The notes under the pieces were generated by a model that did no database searches, had not been told where the DNA came from, and saw only the letters and a list, made by a program, of their open reading frames with translations. Source: Nocardia sp. XZ_19_385 (GTDB lineage Bacteria > Actinomycetota > Actinomycetes > Mycobacteriales > Mycobacteriaceae). From it: a DNA stretch of 64,000 bases. Positions 43,007-53,819 of the stretch are shown here, in pieces. The translations under genes were made by a program, and so were the position numbers. The DNA is taken from assembly GCF_015355755.1 (NCBI RefSeq), contig NZ_JACVEE010000005.1:248001-312000 (forward strand), given 5' to 3'. The stretch's first letter is position 1. Each line of letters begins with the position of its first letter.

Positions 43007-46000
43007 TTGACGATCAACGAGAGCACTGAGACCGGGACCGGAACGAACGCGAAGGTGAGTGCCCAGCGGGCTGGGACGTCGAAAGACATGCGGGCGCCGT
43101 TGGTCGATCGTCTGCTGAGCGGTACTCCGTACGCGCTGGCATTCGGCGGACAGGGTGCGCAATGGCTGGGTGAGCTGGAGGAGATCGGGCGCGACAGCGC
43201 CCTGGAGCCCGAGCTCACCGCGTTGGTCAACGAGGCGGCCACACTGCTGGAACCCGTTGCGGCGCAACTGCTGGTGGTGCGACCGGTGGGTTTCGACCCG
43301 GTCGGCTGGATGCTCGAAGACGAGCTCGCCGATGAGGAGACCTCGGCCGCGCCGTCGGAGCACGTACTGCGGTCGGCCGCGGTATCGATGCCCGGCGTGC
43401 TGCTGACTCAGCTCGCCGCGCTGAAGGCGCTGAAGTTGCAGGGGCTGGATCCGGCCGAGCATGCGCCGGTGGCCGTGGTCGGGCATTCGCAGGGCCGATT
43501 GGCGGCGACCGCGGTCGAACAAGCCGGCGCGCGCGATGCCGAACTGCTGGCGATTGCCCAGATGATCGGTGCCGCAGCGGGTTTGGTGGCGCGTCGGCGC
43601 GGCTTGATGCCGGTGGGCGAGCGCTCGCCGATGGTCGCGGTCTCGAATGTCGATCCGGCGCGGTTGCGCCAGGTCGTGGCCGAGGTCGGCGCGGGCGTGG
43701 ATCCGCTTGCCGCCGCGGTGGTTTCGATCGTCAACGGCCGTCGCCGCGCGGTGCTGTCCGGCACCCCGGCGCAGCTGGAGCGAGTTCGCCAGCGCTGCGC
43801 GCAGATTCACGACGAGCAGGCCAAGGCCCGCGATTCCAAGGTGCGCGGCGGCTCGGTGTTCGCGCCGGTGTTCGAGGACCTGACGGTCGACGTCGCGTTC
43901 CATCACCCGGCGCTGGGGGACACCGTCGACCTGGTCAGCGGCTGGGCCGAGCAGTGCGGGCTGGATGCGGCGCTCGCGGGCGCGCTCGCCCGAGAGATCC
44001 TGGTCGACCCGATCGACTGGGTCGCCACCGTGGACGCCGCGGTCGCCAGTGGCGCGCAATGGCTGCTGGACCTGGGCCCGGGCGATCTGCTGAGCCGGCT
44101 CACCTCGGGTTCGCTGAAGGGCACCGGCGTCGGCATCGTCGCCGCCGCCACGCGCGCCGGGCAGCGCAGCCTGCTCACGCCGGGCGCCGCCCCGGAGGTC
44201 GCCCAGCCGTGGACGGCGTTCGCGCCGAAGCCGGTCCGGTTGCCGAACGGGCGCATCGTGGTGGAGACGGCGTTCACCAAGCTGACCGGTCGTTCGCCGG
44301 TGCTGCTCGCGGGCATGACGCCCACCACTGTCGACGCGAAAATCGTTGCGGCCGCGGCCAATGCGGGGCACTGGGCGGAGCTGGCCGGTGGCGGCCAGGT
44401 GACCGAGCAGATCTTCGCCGACCGCGTCACCGAACTGAAGACGCTGCTGCACCCGGGTCGCACGGTGCAGTTCAACTCGTTGTTCCTCGACCCGTACCTG
44501 TGGAAGTTGCAGCTCGGCGGCAAGCGCCTGGTGCAGAAGGCCCGGGCAGCGGGCGCTCCGTTCGACGGCGTCATCGTCACCGCCGGTATCCCGGAGCTGG
44601 AAGAAGCCGTCGCGCTGATCCACGAGCTCGCCGAGGTCGGCATCGCGCACGTCGCCTTCAAGCCGGGCACCGTCGCCCAGATCCGCGCGGTGCTGCGCAT
44701 CGCCGACCAGGTCCCGGACTACCCGGTGATCATGCACATCGAGGGCGGCAAGGCCGGCGGGCACCACTCCTGGGAAGACCTGGACGACCTGCTGCTGGAG
44801 ACCTACGCCGAACTGCGCAACCGCGACAACGTGGTGGTCTGCGTCGGCGGCGGCATCGGAACCCCCGAGCGCGCAACGGAATACCTCACCGGCGAGTGGG
44901 CCACGCCGTACGGCTACCCCGTGATGCCCCTCGATGGTGTCCTGGTCGGCACCGCCGCCATGGCGACCCTGGAGGCCACCACCGCACCCGAGGTCAAGCA
45001 GCTGCTCGTCGACACCCCGGGTACCCCCGACTGGGTGGGCGCGGGCACCGCGAATGGTGGAATGGCATCCGGCCGTAGCCAATTGGGCGCCGACATTCAC
45101 GAGATCGACAACGCCGCCTCGCGCACCGGCCGCCTGCTGGACGAGGTCGCCGGTGACGCCGAGGCTGTCGCGAAGCGCAAAGACGAGATCATCGCGGCGC
45201 TGAACGCCACCGCCAAGCCGTATTTCGGCGACGTCACCACCATGACCTACCAGGATTGGCTGGAGCGCTACGTCGAGCTCGCGGTCGGCCTGGACCGCCG
45301 CAAGGACTTCGACTGCGGTAGCGATCTCGGCGACGCCATCCGTGAGGCCACCAGCTCGGTGTGGCTCGACATCACCTGGCGTGACCGGTTCGCGGAGATG
45401 GTGCGCCGCACCGAATCTCGCCTGCACCCGGCCGATCGTGGCGATATCCCCACGCTGTTCGCCTCGGACGACGCGTTCGAGCGCCCCGTGGACGCGCTGT
45501 GCGCGCTGAAGGAGCAGTACCCGGCCGCCACGCAGACGCTGCTGCATCCGGCCGACGTGCCGTTCTTCGTCAGCCTGTGCAAGACCCCCGGCAAGCCGGT
45601 GAACTTCGTGCCCGTCGTCGACGGCGACGTGCGCCGCTGGTGGCGCTCGGATTCGCTGTGGCAGGCCCATGACCCGCGTTACTCGGCCGATCAGGTGTGC
45701 GTCATCCCCGGCACGGTGGCCGTCGCGGGCATCACCCGCGTCGACGAGCCGGTCGGCGAGCTGCTCGACCGCTTCGAGCAGGACACCGCGTACTCCCTGG
45801 TGCGCGCCGGTGTCGTGCCGGTCGCCGTGGACGCGCGTCGTGTCGCCGGCGTGACCGCCGGTCCGATCGACGCGGTGCTGGCCGCCCCGGATGTCGACTG
45901 GGCGGGCCGCACCACCATCAACCCGATCCACCGCCTCGGCGATCTGGACGAGTGGACCGTCGACGGCAAGGGCGCGGTGCACCCGCGCACCGGCGCCACC

Positions 46001-49000
46001 CTGGTCGAGACCACCGGACCGGAAGCCGATCACTCCTATGTCGAGCTGAATGTGCCGCTGCTGGGCCGTGATTCGGTCACCATCCGGATCACTGTCCCGG
46101 CCTCCACATTCAATGGCGGCGCCCCCGTGATCACCGAGGCCGATGCCGACACCGCGATGTCCGCGCTGCTCGCGGTCGCCGCGGGACAGTCGCTGCCGGA
46201 GGTCAAGGGCGGCACCGCACACCTCAATATCGCCTGGACCCCGGACCTCATCGCCGACCACGCCGGTGTCACCGGTTCGGGCATGCCGGCCACGCTCAGC
46301 ACGCTGGGCCGCACCGTCCCCGACGTGCTGGTCGGGGCCTGCTGGCCCGCCGTCTTCGCGGTGCTCGGGGCGACTCGCACCGCCGATGGCGGCCGGGGGA
46401 TGGCAGGAGGCGAAGCCGACGGGGCGGGTGGGCACAGCGTCATCGAGGGCATGCTCGATCTGGTCCACCTCGATCATCAGATCGAACTGGTCGGCGAATT
46501 GCCTTCCGACACCAGCGTTCTGGTGGTCCGTGCCAAGGCGGGCGAGACCGTCGACACCGATATGGGACGCGTCGTCGAGGTCCGGGTGAAGATCACCGGG
46601 ATGCTCGACAGGCCCGAGACCGGCCTGTCCATGCCGACCGTGGCCACCCTCACCGAGCGGTTCGCGATCCGTGGCCGCAACGGTGCGGGCGAGCTGTCCG
46701 ATCCGCAGCGCGCGGCGGGGTCGCTGTCGGAGAGCGCGGTCGACACCCCGCGTCGCCGTCGTCGCGATGTCACCATCGTCGCGCCGCGCACCATGCACGC
46801 TTTCGCGCACGTCTCCGGCGACCACAACCCGATCCACACCAGCGACTCCGCCGCCAAGCTGGCGGGGCTCGGCGGCCCGATCGTGCACGGCATGTGGCTC
46901 TCGGCCGCCGCGCAGCACGCGGTGTCCGCGGTGGATCCCGAAAGTTCGGTTCCCGCACGCACTATGACCGCGTGGACCACCCGCTTCCTGGGCATGGTCC
47001 GCCCCGGCGCCGAGATCGACGTGCGCGTCGAGCGGGTCGCGGTGGACGCGGGCGCCGAAATCATCGAGGTCTCCTGCCGCACCGGCGGCGACCTGGTGAT
47101 GACCGCGACCGGTCGCACCGCCGCCCCGAAGACCGTCTACGCCTTCCCGGGCCAGGGCATCCAGCGCAAGGGCATGGGCCTGGACGCGCGCTCGCGGTCC
47201 AAGGCCGCCAAGGAGGTCTGGGAGCGTGCCGACAAGCACACCCGCGACGCGCTGGGCTTCTCCATCCTCGCGGTGGTGCGGGACAACCCGACCTACCTCA
47301 AGGCGCGTGGTGTCGAGCACCGGCACCCGGACGGTGTGCTGCACCTGACCCAGTTCACCCAGGTGGCGATGGCGGTCCTCGGTGTCGCGCAGGTCGCCGA
47401 GCTGCGTGAGGCCGGTGCGTTCGTCGAGGGCGCCATGCTGGCCGGGCACTCGGTCGGCGAGTACAACGCGCTCGCCGCCGTCGCCGGAGTGCTGCCGCTG
47501 GAGGCAGTGCTCGAGGTGGTGTTCCAGCGCGGCTCCGCCATGCACGAGCTGGTGCCGCGTGATGCGCAGGGCCGCAGCGACTATCGGATGGCCGCGATCC
47601 GTCCCTCGCAGATCGGGCTGCCCGACGACGAGGTCATCGGATTCGTCTCCGGTATCGGCGAGCAGGTCGGCGAGTTCCTCGAGGTCGTGAACCTGAACCT
47701 GCGCGGCTCGCAGTACGCCATCGCGGGCACAGTCGCGGGCCTGGAGGCTCTGGAGACCGAAATCGACCGTCGCCGTGCCGAATTCGGTGGCAAGCGCGCC
47801 TACATCATGGTGCCCGGCATCGACGTGCCGTTCCACTCCACGGTGCTGCGCAAGGGTGTTCCGGAGTTCCGGCACAAGCTCGAGCAGCTGCTGCCCGAGG
47901 TGCTGGATCCGGAAGTGCTTGTCGGACGCTATATCCCGAACCTGGTGCCGCGGCCGTTCAACCTGGAGCGCGCTTTCCTGCAGGAGATCGCGGATCTGGT
48001 GCCGTCGGAGCCGTTGAACGAGGTGCTCGCCGACTTCGACAGCTGGGCGCAGCGTCCGGCCGAACTGTGCCGGGTCGTCCTGATCGAGCTGCTGGCCTGG
48101 CAGTTCGCCAGCCCGGTGCGCTGGATCGAGACCCAGGACCTGCTGTTCACCGACACCGCCCACGGTGGCCTCGGAGTCGAGCGGTTCGTCGAAATCGGTT
48201 TGGGCGCAACGCCTACCGTAGCGAACCTGGCCAGCCAGACACTGAAGCTGCCGGACTTCGGCGGCGTCACCGTCGAGGTGCTCAATATCGAGCGTGAGGC
48301 GGCGGTCGTGTACTCGACCGACACCGATCCCGCGCCGGTCGACGAGCCCGCCGACGAGCCTGCTGAAACCTCCACTGCCGCAGCGCCTGTGGCCGCTGCC
48401 CCGGTTGCGGCTCCGGCCGCGGCCTCCGGCGGTCCCCGTCCGGACGACATCGTGTTCTCCGCCGCCGACGCCACCCGCGTGCTGATCGCGCTGTGGACCA
48501 AGTTGCGGCTGGATCAGATCGGCCCGGTCGACACCATCGAGGGCCTGTGCGACGGCGTCTCCTCGCGGCGTAACCAGCTGCTCGTCGACCTCGGTGCGGA
48601 GCTCTCGCTCGGCGCCATCGACGGTGCGGCCGACGCCGACATGGGCGCGCTCTCCGCGACCGTCGAGCGCCTGGCCCGCACCTACAAGCCGTTCGGCTCG
48701 GTGCTGTCCGACGCCATCGGCGACCACCTGCGCAAGGTCTTCGGCCCGTCCGGCAAGCGGCCCGCCGCCATCGCCGAACGCGTCAAGAAGGTGTGGGAAC
48801 TGGGCGACGGCTGGGCCAGCCACGTCACCGCCGAGGTTTCGCTCGGCACCCGCGAAGGCGCCAGTGTGCGCGGCGGCGATCTGGGCGGATTGGTCGCCGG
48901 TGCGCTCGGCGACGCGGCCTCGGTCGACGCGGCCATCGACGCCGCCGTCCAGGCGGTCGCGGCGCGGCGCGGTGTCGCGGTGTCGCTGCCCTCCGCCGGT

Positions 49001-52000
49001 GGCGGCGGGGGAGCGACCGTGGACGCGGCGGCGCTGGGTGAGTTCACCGAGCAGATCACCGGACGCGGCGGCGTACTCGCCACGGCGGCCCGGGTGGTGC
49101 TCGAGCAGCTCGGCTTGACCGAGCAGATCTCCGCTCCGGAAGCCAGCACCGACACCCTGGTGGATCTGGTCTCGGCCGAATTGGGTTCGGACTGGCCGCG
49201 TTTGGTCGCGCCCGCGTTCGATGCCAAGAAGGCCGTGCTGATCGACGACCGCTGGGCCACTGCCCGCGAGGATCTGGCCAGGCTGTGGCTGGACACCGAC
49301 ACCGCCGACATTGCCGTCGACGGTTACGTAGGTGCGGGCGAAGCCGTTGCGGCGCAGGCGAACTGGTGGCGAGATCGCGCCAAGCACGAGGCGCGCTCGG
49401 TACTCGCCGGGGTCTACGGCCAGATCGCCGAAGCCGCGCTGCGCACCGACGACGCGGGTCTGTGGTCCGACGACATCGCCGTAATCACCGGCGCGAGTAA
49501 GGGTTCCATCGCGGCCTCGGTCACCGGGCGGCTGCTCGGCGGCGGTGCGACCGTCGTGGTCACCACCTCGAGCCTCAACGACGATCGGCTCGCGTTCTAC
49601 CGCAAGCTCTACCGCGAGAACGCCCGGCACGGTGCGGCGCTGTGGGTGGTCCCGGCCAACATGGCGTCCTACCAGGACATCGACGCGCTGATCGACTGGG
49701 TCGGTACCGAACAGGTCGACAACGCCGGTGGCGCGAAGATCAAGACCAAGGACGCGATGACCCCCACCCTGCTGCTGCCGTTCGCGGCGCCGCGGGTCGC
49801 GGGTGACCTCGCCGACGCCGGCGCCCGCGCCGAAATGGAGATGCGGGTCCTGCTCTGGTCGGTCGAGCGTCTGATCGGCGGGCTGTCCAAGCTCGGCGCC
49901 GACCACGACGTGGACGCGAAACTGCATGTGGTGCTGCCGGGTTCGCCCAACCGCGGCCTGTTCGGCGGCGACGGCGCCTACGGCGAGGCCAAGGCCGCGC
50001 TGGATGCGGTGGTCGCCAAGTGGCGTGCCGAGAAGTCCTGGTCGACGCGGGTCACCCTGGTGCACGCGCTGATCGGCTGGGTGCGCGGCACCGGTCTGAT
50101 GGGCCACAACGACCCGATGGTCGAGGCGGTCGAGAAGGCGGGCGTGCAGACCTGGTCCACCAGCGAGATGGCCGACGAGCTGCTCAAGTGGTGCACCTCG
50201 CGGGCCCGCCAGGTCACCACGACCGGACCGCAGCAGATCGACCTCACCGGCGGACTGGCCCGGGCGAAGCTGGACCTGCCCGCGCTGGCCAAGCAGGCCG
50301 CCGAGCAGGCCGAAGCCGAGACCGCGACCGAGTCCTTGGCGGCAGTGACCATTCCGGCGCTGCCCGCGCCGCCCACCCTGAGCTCGGCGCTGCCGGTGCC
50401 GGAGTGGGGTGAGGTCACCGCCGACCTCGCCGATATGGTCGTCATCGTCGGCGCCGGCGAGCTCGGTCCCTACGGTTCGGCGCGCACCCGCTTCGAGGTG
50501 GAGGTCGACGACGAGCTCTCCGCCGCGGGCGTGCTGGAGCTGGCCTGGACCACCGGCCTGGTCACCTGGGAGAACGATCCCAAGCCCGGCTGGTACGACA
50601 CCGATTCCGGCGACTTCGTACCGGAATCCGAACTGGCCGAGCGCTACCACGACGCCGTCGTCGAACGCTGCGGTGTGCGCCGCTACGCCGACGAGGGCGC
50701 GATGGTCGACAACACCGCGCCGCTGATGACGTCGGTGTTCCTGGATCAGGACCTGTCGTTCACCGTCGGCAGCGAGGCCGAGGCGCGCGCTTTCCACGCC
50801 GCCGGCCCGGAGCAGACCATCATCACCCCGGTCGCCGACTCCGGCGACTGGACCGTTACCCGCAAGGCGGGCACCGAGATTCGGGTGCCGCGCCGGGCCA
50901 AGCTGTCGCGCACCGTCGGCGGTCAGATCCCCACCGGCTGGGATCCCACCATCTGGGGTATCTCCGCCGACATGGCCGCCTCGGTGGACCGGGTCGCGCT
51001 GTGGAACATCGTCTGCACCGTGGACGCGTTCCTGTCCTCCGGGTTCAGCCCGGCCGAGCTGATGAGCTGGGTGCACCCGTCGCTGGTGGCCAACACCCAG
51101 GGCACCGGCATGGGCGGCATGTCCTCGATGCGCTCGCTCTACATCGACAACCTGCTCGGTGAGCCGCGCCCGAACGACATTCTCCAAGAGGCACTTCCGA
51201 ACGTCGCGCTCGCGCACGTCGTGCAGTCCTACGTCGGCAGCTACGGCGCGATGGTGCATCCGGTCGCGGCGTGCGCCACGGCCGCGGTGTCGGTCGAGGA
51301 AGGCGTCGACAAGATCCGGCTCGGCAAGGCCGAACTGGTGGTTGCCGGCGGCTACGACGATCTCGGCATCGAAGGCATCGTCGGCTTCGGTGACATGTCG
51401 GCCACCGCGGACTCGGCGGCCATGAGCGCCAAGGGCATCAGCGACCGCTACTTCTCCCGCGCCAACGACCGCCGTCGCGGCGGATTCGTCGAATCGCAGG
51501 GTGGCGGAACGGTTCTGCTGGCTCGCGGTGACGTGGCGCTGGAAATGGGTCTGCCGGTGCTCGGTGTGGTCGCCTACGCGCAGTCCTTCGCCGACGGTGT
51601 GCACACCTCCATCCCCGCGCCCGGTCTCGGTGCGCTGGGTGCGGGTCGCGGTGGCCGGGAGTCCCGGTTCGCCAACGAACTGCGCAAGCTCGGCGTCGGC
51701 GCGGACGACATCGCGGTGATCTCCAAGCACGACACCTCCACCGCCGCAAACGATCCCAACGAGTCCGAGCTGCACGAGCGCCTCGCCACGGCCATCGGAC
51801 GCTCCGCGGGTGCGCCGATGTTCGTGGTGTCGCAGAAGAGCCTGACCGGGCACGCCAAGGGCGGTGCGGCCGCGTTCCAGCTGATCGGCCTGTGCCAGGT
51901 GCTGGAAAACGGTGTGGTGCCGCCGAACCGGAGCCTGGACTGTGTCGACGAGAAGATGCAGGCCTACCCGCACCTGGTGTGGGCGCGCGAACCGCTGCGC

Positions 52001-52399
52001 TTCGGCGAGCGTTTCCCGCTCAAGGCCGGTCTGGTCACCTCGCTCGGCTTCGGGCACGTGTCCGGTCTGCTCGCGATCGTGCACCCGGAGGCCTTCATTC
52101 AGGCCATCGAGCCGGGCCGGCGCGAGGAGTACCAGGCCAAGGCGCAGGAACGGCAGCTGAACGGCCGGCAGCGGTTCGCCGAGGCCATGTGCGGCGGTGC
52201 GCCGCTGTACGAGCGTCCCGCCGACCGTCGCCTGGGCGCGGATGGCACGCCCGCCAAGCAGATTCGTCAGCTCGAAGCCGACGTGCTGCTCTCGCCCACC
52301 GCCCGGCTGAGCGAGAACGGCACCTACCGCGCCGACGGATTCGGTTGCGGCACCGGCGCTGTCATCGTGGGCCAGCTGGACGAAGGCGCCACCTCGTAG
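43007..52399 (+). CDS. fas: Type I fatty acid synthase
   Basis: A 3130-residue multifunctional FAS-I of the mycobacterial type, making C16-C26 acyl-CoA precursors of phospholipids and mycolates. I keep the TTG start because the N-terminus MTIN matches the mycobacterial MTIH and AGGAG with AAGGAAG lies upstream. Order: acetyl transferase (GHSQGR near 160), enoyl reductase (MTPTTVDAKIVAAAANAGHW, 435), dehydratase (SGDHNPIHTS, 1270), malonyl/palmitoyl transferase (GHSVGEY, 1480), ACP with the phosphopantetheine Ser in GVSSRRNQLL (about 1852), ketoreductase (VITGASKGS, 2159), and ketosynthase with Cys in ACATAAVS (2755), His in KHDTST (2907) and LTGHAKGG (2946). All sites look intact. It is followed by acpS, which activates the ACP. 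Confidence 0.98.
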   Translation: MTINESTETGTGTNAKVSAQRAGTSKDMRAPLVDRLLSGTPYALAFGGQGAQWLGELEEIGRDSALEPELTALVNEAATLLEPVAAQLLVVRPVGFDPVGWMLEDELADEETSAAPSEHVLRSAAVSMPGVLLTQLAALKALKLQGLDPAEHAPVAVVGHSQGRLAATAVEQAGARDAELLAIAQMIGAAAGLVARRRGLMPVGERSPMVAVSNVDPARLRQVVAEVGAGVDPLAAAVVSIVNGRRRAVLSGTPAQLERVRQRCAQIHDEQAKARDSKVRGGSVFAPVFEDLTVDVAFHHPALGDTVDLVSGWAEQCGLDAALAGALAREILVDPIDWVATVDAAVASGAQWLLDLGPGDLLSRLTSGSLKGTGVGIVAAATRAGQRSLLTPGAAPEVAQPWTAFAPKPVRLPNGRIVVETAFTKLTGRSPVLLAGMTPTTVDAKIVAAAANAGHWAELAGGGQVTEQIFADRVTELKTLLHPGRTVQFNSLFLDPYLWKLQLGGKRLVQKARAAGAPFDGVIVTAGIPELEEAVALIHELAEVGIAHVAFKPGTVAQIRAVLRIADQVPDYPVIMHIEGGKAGGHHSWEDLDDLLLETYAELRNRDNVVVCVGGGIGTPERATEYLTGEWATPYGYPVMPLDGVLVGTAAMATLEATTAPEVKQLLVDTPGTPDWVGAGTANGGMASGRSQLGADIHEIDNAASRTGRLLDEVAGDAEAVAKRKDEIIAALNATAKPYFGDVTTMTYQDWLERYVELAVGLDRRKDFDCGSDLGDAIREATSSVWLDITWRDRFAEMVRRTESRLHPADRGDIPTLFASDDAFERPVDALCALKEQYPAATQTLLHPADVPFFVSLCKTPGKPVNFVPVVDGDVRRWWRSDSLWQAHDPRYSADQVCVIPGTVAVAGITRVDEPVGELLDRFEQDTAYSLVRAGVVPVAVDARRVAGVTAGPIDAVLAAPDVDWAGRTTINPIHRLGDLDEWTVDGKGAVHPRTGATLVETTGPEADHSYVELNVPLLGRDSVTIRITVPASTFNGGAPVITEADADTAMSALLAVAAGQSLPEVKGGTAHLNIAWTPDLIADHAGVTGSGMPATLSTLGRTVPDVLVGACWPAVFAVLGATRTADGGRGMAGGEADGAGGHSVIEGMLDLVHLDHQIELVGELPSDTSVLVVRAKAGETVDTDMGRVVEVRVKITGMLDRPETGLSMPTVATLTERFAIRGRNGAGELSDPQRAAGSLSESAVDTPRRRRRDVTIVAPRTMHAFAHVSGDHNPIHTSDSAAKLAGLGGPIVHGMWLSAAAQHAVSAVDPESSVPARTMTAWTTRFLGMVRPGAEIDVRVERVAVDAGAEIIEVSCRTGGDLVMTATGRTAAPKTVYAFPGQGIQRKGMGLDARSRSKAAKEVWERADKHTRDALGFSILAVVRDNPTYLKARGVEHRHPDGVLHLTQFTQVAMAVLGVAQVAELREAGAFVEGAMLAGHSVGEYNALAAVAGVLPLEAVLEVVFQRGSAMHELVPRDAQGRSDYRMAAIRPSQIGLPDDEVIGFVSGIGEQVGEFLEVVNLNLRGSQYAIAGTVAGLEALETEIDRRRAEFGGKRAYIMVPGIDVPFHSTVLRKGVPEFRHKLEQLLPEVLDPEVLVGRYIPNLVPRPFNLERAFLQEIADLVPSEPLNEVLADFDSWAQRPAELCRVVLIELLAWQFASPVRWIETQDLLFTDTAHGGLGVERFVEIGLGATPTVANLASQTLKLPDFGGVTVEVLNIEREAAVVYSTDTDPAPVDEPADEPAETSTAAAPVAAAPVAAPAAASGGPRPDDIVFSAADATRVLIALWTKLRLDQIGPVDTIEGLCDGVSSRRNQLLVDLGAELSLGAIDGAADADMGALSATVERLARTYKPFGSVLSDAIGDHLRKVFGPSGKRPAAIAERVKKVWELGDGWASHVTAEVSLGTREGASVRGGDLGGLVAGALGDAASVDAAIDAAVQAVAARRGVAVSLPSAGGGGGATVDAAALGEFTEQITGRGGVLATAARVVLEQLGLTEQISAPEASTDTLVDLVSAELGSDWPRLVAPAFDAKKAVLIDDRWATAREDLARLWLDTDTADIAVDGYVGAGEAVAAQANWWRDRAKHEARSVLAGVYGQIAEAALRTDDAGLWSDDIAVITGASKGSIAASVTGRLLGGGATVVVTTSSLNDDRLAFYRKLYRENARHGAALWVVPANMASYQDIDALIDWVGTEQVDNAGGAKIKTKDAMTPTLLLPFAAPRVAGDLADAGARAEMEMRVLLWSVERLIGGLSKLGADHDVDAKLHVVLPGSPNRGLFGGDGAYGEAKAALDAVVAKWRAEKSWSTRVTLVHALIGWVRGTGLMGHNDPMVEAVEKAGVQTWSTSEMADELLKWCTSRARQVTTTGPQQIDLTGGLARAKLDLPALAKQAAEQAEAETATESLAAVTIPALPAPPTLSSALPVPEWGEVTADLADMVVIVGAGELGPYGSARTRFEVEVDDELSAAGVLELAWTTGLVTWENDPKPGWYDTDSGDFVPESELAERYHDAVVERCGVRRYADEGAMVDNTAPLMTSVFLDQDLSFTVGSEAEARAFHAAGPEQTIITPVADSGDWTVTRKAGTEIRVPRRAKLSRTVGGQIPTGWDPTIWGISADMAASVDRVALWNIVCTVDAFLSSGFSPAELMSWVHPSLVANTQGTGMGGMSSMRSLYIDNLLGEPRPNDILQEALPNVALAHVVQSYVGSYGAMVHPVAACATAAVSVEEGVDKIRLGKAELVVAGGYDDLGIEGIVGFGDMSATADSAAMSAKGISDRYFSRANDRRRGGFVESQGGGTVLLARGDVALEMGLPVLGVVAYAQSFADGVHTSIPAPGLGALGAGRGGRESRFANELRKLGVGADDIAVISKHDTSTAANDPNESELHERLATAIGRSAGAPMFVVSQKSLTGHAKGGAAAFQLIGLCQVLENGVVPPNRSLDCVDEKMQAYPHLVWAREPLRFGERFPLKAGLVTSLGFGHVSGLLAIVHPEAFIQAIEPGRREEYQAKAQERQLNGRQRFAEAMCGGAPLYERPADRRLGADGTPAKQIRQLEADVLLSPTARLSENGTYRADGFGCGTGAVIVGQLDEGATS

Positions 52400-52434
52400 T
52401 GCCCGCTGCCACTACGCTGCACTGAGAAACCGAG

Positions 52435-52460
52435 GGGCAGCCGCTGCGAAGCGGCTGCCC
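52435..52460 (+). terminator. Hairpin between fas and acpS
   Basis: A ten-base perfect stem GGGCAGCCGC/GCGGCTGCCC with loop TGCGAA, followed by TTCTCT rather than a U-run. It may act as a partial terminator or mRNA-stability element between the two genes. Confidence 0.5.
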
Positions 52461-52489
52461 TTCTCTCGACATTGAGGAGCTACAACGCA

Positions 52490-52927
52490 GTGACCATCCT
52501 GGGTATCGGCCTGGACCTGGTGACCATCTCGGAGTTCGCGGAACAGCTCGAACGTTCCGGAACCACCATGGTCCGGGAGAGTTTCACCGCGGGGGAGCGC
52601 CGCTACTGCCAGAGCAAGCCGACCGACTCGGCGCGCCACTACGCCGCCCGCTGGGCCGCCAAAGAAGCGGTGATCAAAGCCTGGGCGTCCACCCGCTTCG
52701 CCCGCAGCCCCCAAATCGGCGACAACCCATACCCTTTGATCGAGGTCGTCAACGACGCCTGGGGACGCCCCAGCATCAAATTGCACGGCCTCGCAGCCGA
52801 ATTCCTGCCCCGGGTAAGGGTTCACCTCTCGCTGACCCACGACGGCGACACCGCTGCCGCAATGGTCATCCTGGAGGATCCAGGCGAACTCGCGGACATC
52901 ATCGAGGGCCGCAGCGCCACCCAGTAG
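52490..52927 (+). CDS. acpS: Holo-ACP synthase (phosphopantetheinyl transferase)
   Basis: 145 residues from the GTG at 52490, preceded by GAGGAG. It has the AcpS signatures GIGLDLVTISEF and WAAKEAVIKAW, including the magnesium-binding Asp and Glu, plus LSLTHDGDTAAAMVI at the C-terminus. It transfers 4'-phosphopantetheine from CoA to the Ser of FAS-I ACP. In mycobacterial genomes acpS follows fas, as here. Length is slightly above the usual 120-130 residues. Confidence 0.95.
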   Translation: MTILGIGLDLVTISEFAEQLERSGTTMVRESFTAGERRYCQSKPTDSARHYAARWAAKEAVIKAWASTRFARSPQIGDNPYPLIEVVNDAWGRPSIKLHGLAAEFLPRVRVHLSLTHDGDTAAAMVILEDPGELADIIEGRSATQ

Positions 52928-53626
52928 CTATTTGCCGCTGGCGGAACGGGATTCCTTTTCGGCCACAAGGAGATACGCGACCATGAGTCGCTTCAATTCC
53001 GACACCGCGTCCTTGTGACTCTGCTCGTCCTGCACCGAGAAGTTCAACATCGAATACACGACGTGCACGAGGACCTCGGCCATCATGGTGCGCCTTGCCC
53101 GCGGCGTGCGCGGGGTGAGGGGTCGCAGCATCTGCGCGACGACTTCGGCGAACTCCTTTTCGTGGATCGCCCCTGTCGCCCGCGTCGACGGCGTCGACTG
53201 CATGGCAAGCCAGACCTCGCGCCGGGACGGGTCGGTCATCCACAGGCCCGCCATGTGGTCGACGAACTGGTTCATGTGCCGCAACCAGTCCAGCGACGGG
53301 ACCTCGCCGTGGAAGTCGGCGAGCTCCTGTGAGACTGCCACCAGGTCTTGACGGTTCAGTTCGCAGACGATCACGTACTTGTTGGCGAAGAACTGGTACA
53401 GCGTGCCGATCGGCACCTCCGCGCGGGCCGCTACCTCTTCACAGGTGAACGACTCGAACCCGACCTCGGTGAGCAGTTCGCGGGATGACTGCAGCAGGGC
53501 ATCGAACTTTCGCTTGCTGCGCTCCTGCGTGGGCCGGCGGCGCGGCATGAGTTCCTGCGGGTCGTCCTGCAACTCCAACGCGGGGTCCAGGTGCCGCTTT
53601 GCCCTGGCCTCCGTGTGCACATCCAC
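52928..53626 (-). CDS. TetR-family regulator downstream of acpS
   Basis: 232 residues from GTG (an internal Met at 53548 is an alternative start). The helix-turn-helix reads LLTEVGFESFTCEEVAARAE then VPIGTLYQFFANKY, typical TetR. The C-terminal ligand domain is helical. It is convergent with acpS (stop codons one base apart). It does not look like FasR of mycobacteria, so a role in fatty acid regulation cannot be assumed. Confidence 0.9.
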   Translation of the reverse strand: MDVHTEARAKRHLDPALELQDDPQELMPRRRPTQERSKRKFDALLQSSRELLTEVGFESFTCEEVAARAEVPIGTLYQFFANKYVIVCELNRQDLVAVSQELADFHGEVPSLDWLRHMNQFVDHMAGLWMTDPSRREVWLAMQSTPSTRATGAIHEKEFAEVVAQMLRPLTPRTPRARRTMMAEVLVHVVYSMLNFSVQDEQSHKDAVSELKRLMVAYLLVAEKESRSASGK

Positions 53627-53819
53627 GTCCCCAGGCTAGCGCTACCGACACGCGCACGACACGCGCATGCGGTCTGCGTGTCCAGGTCTTGTCACATTTC
53701 ACCACCCATCCGTGCCTTGTGCAGTGCCGAAGACATACCGAGCGCGCGTGGATTTGATTCATTTCAAAGCATGGCGTGCGTAGACCGAGGTTCAGGATTC
53801 ACACCGGGAAGGCGTATCT

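Noticed and set aside
42788..52084. A 3098-residue open frame antisense to fas
   Set aside because: It mirrors the codon phase of the very long, GC-rich fas gene; the product is rich in Arg, Gly, His and Asp without domains. A stop-free antisense frame is expected at this GC content.
52928..53626. FasR, because of proximity to fas and acpS
   Set aside because: The N-terminus and recognition helix do not resemble mycobacterial FasR as I remember it, and position alone is not evidence.
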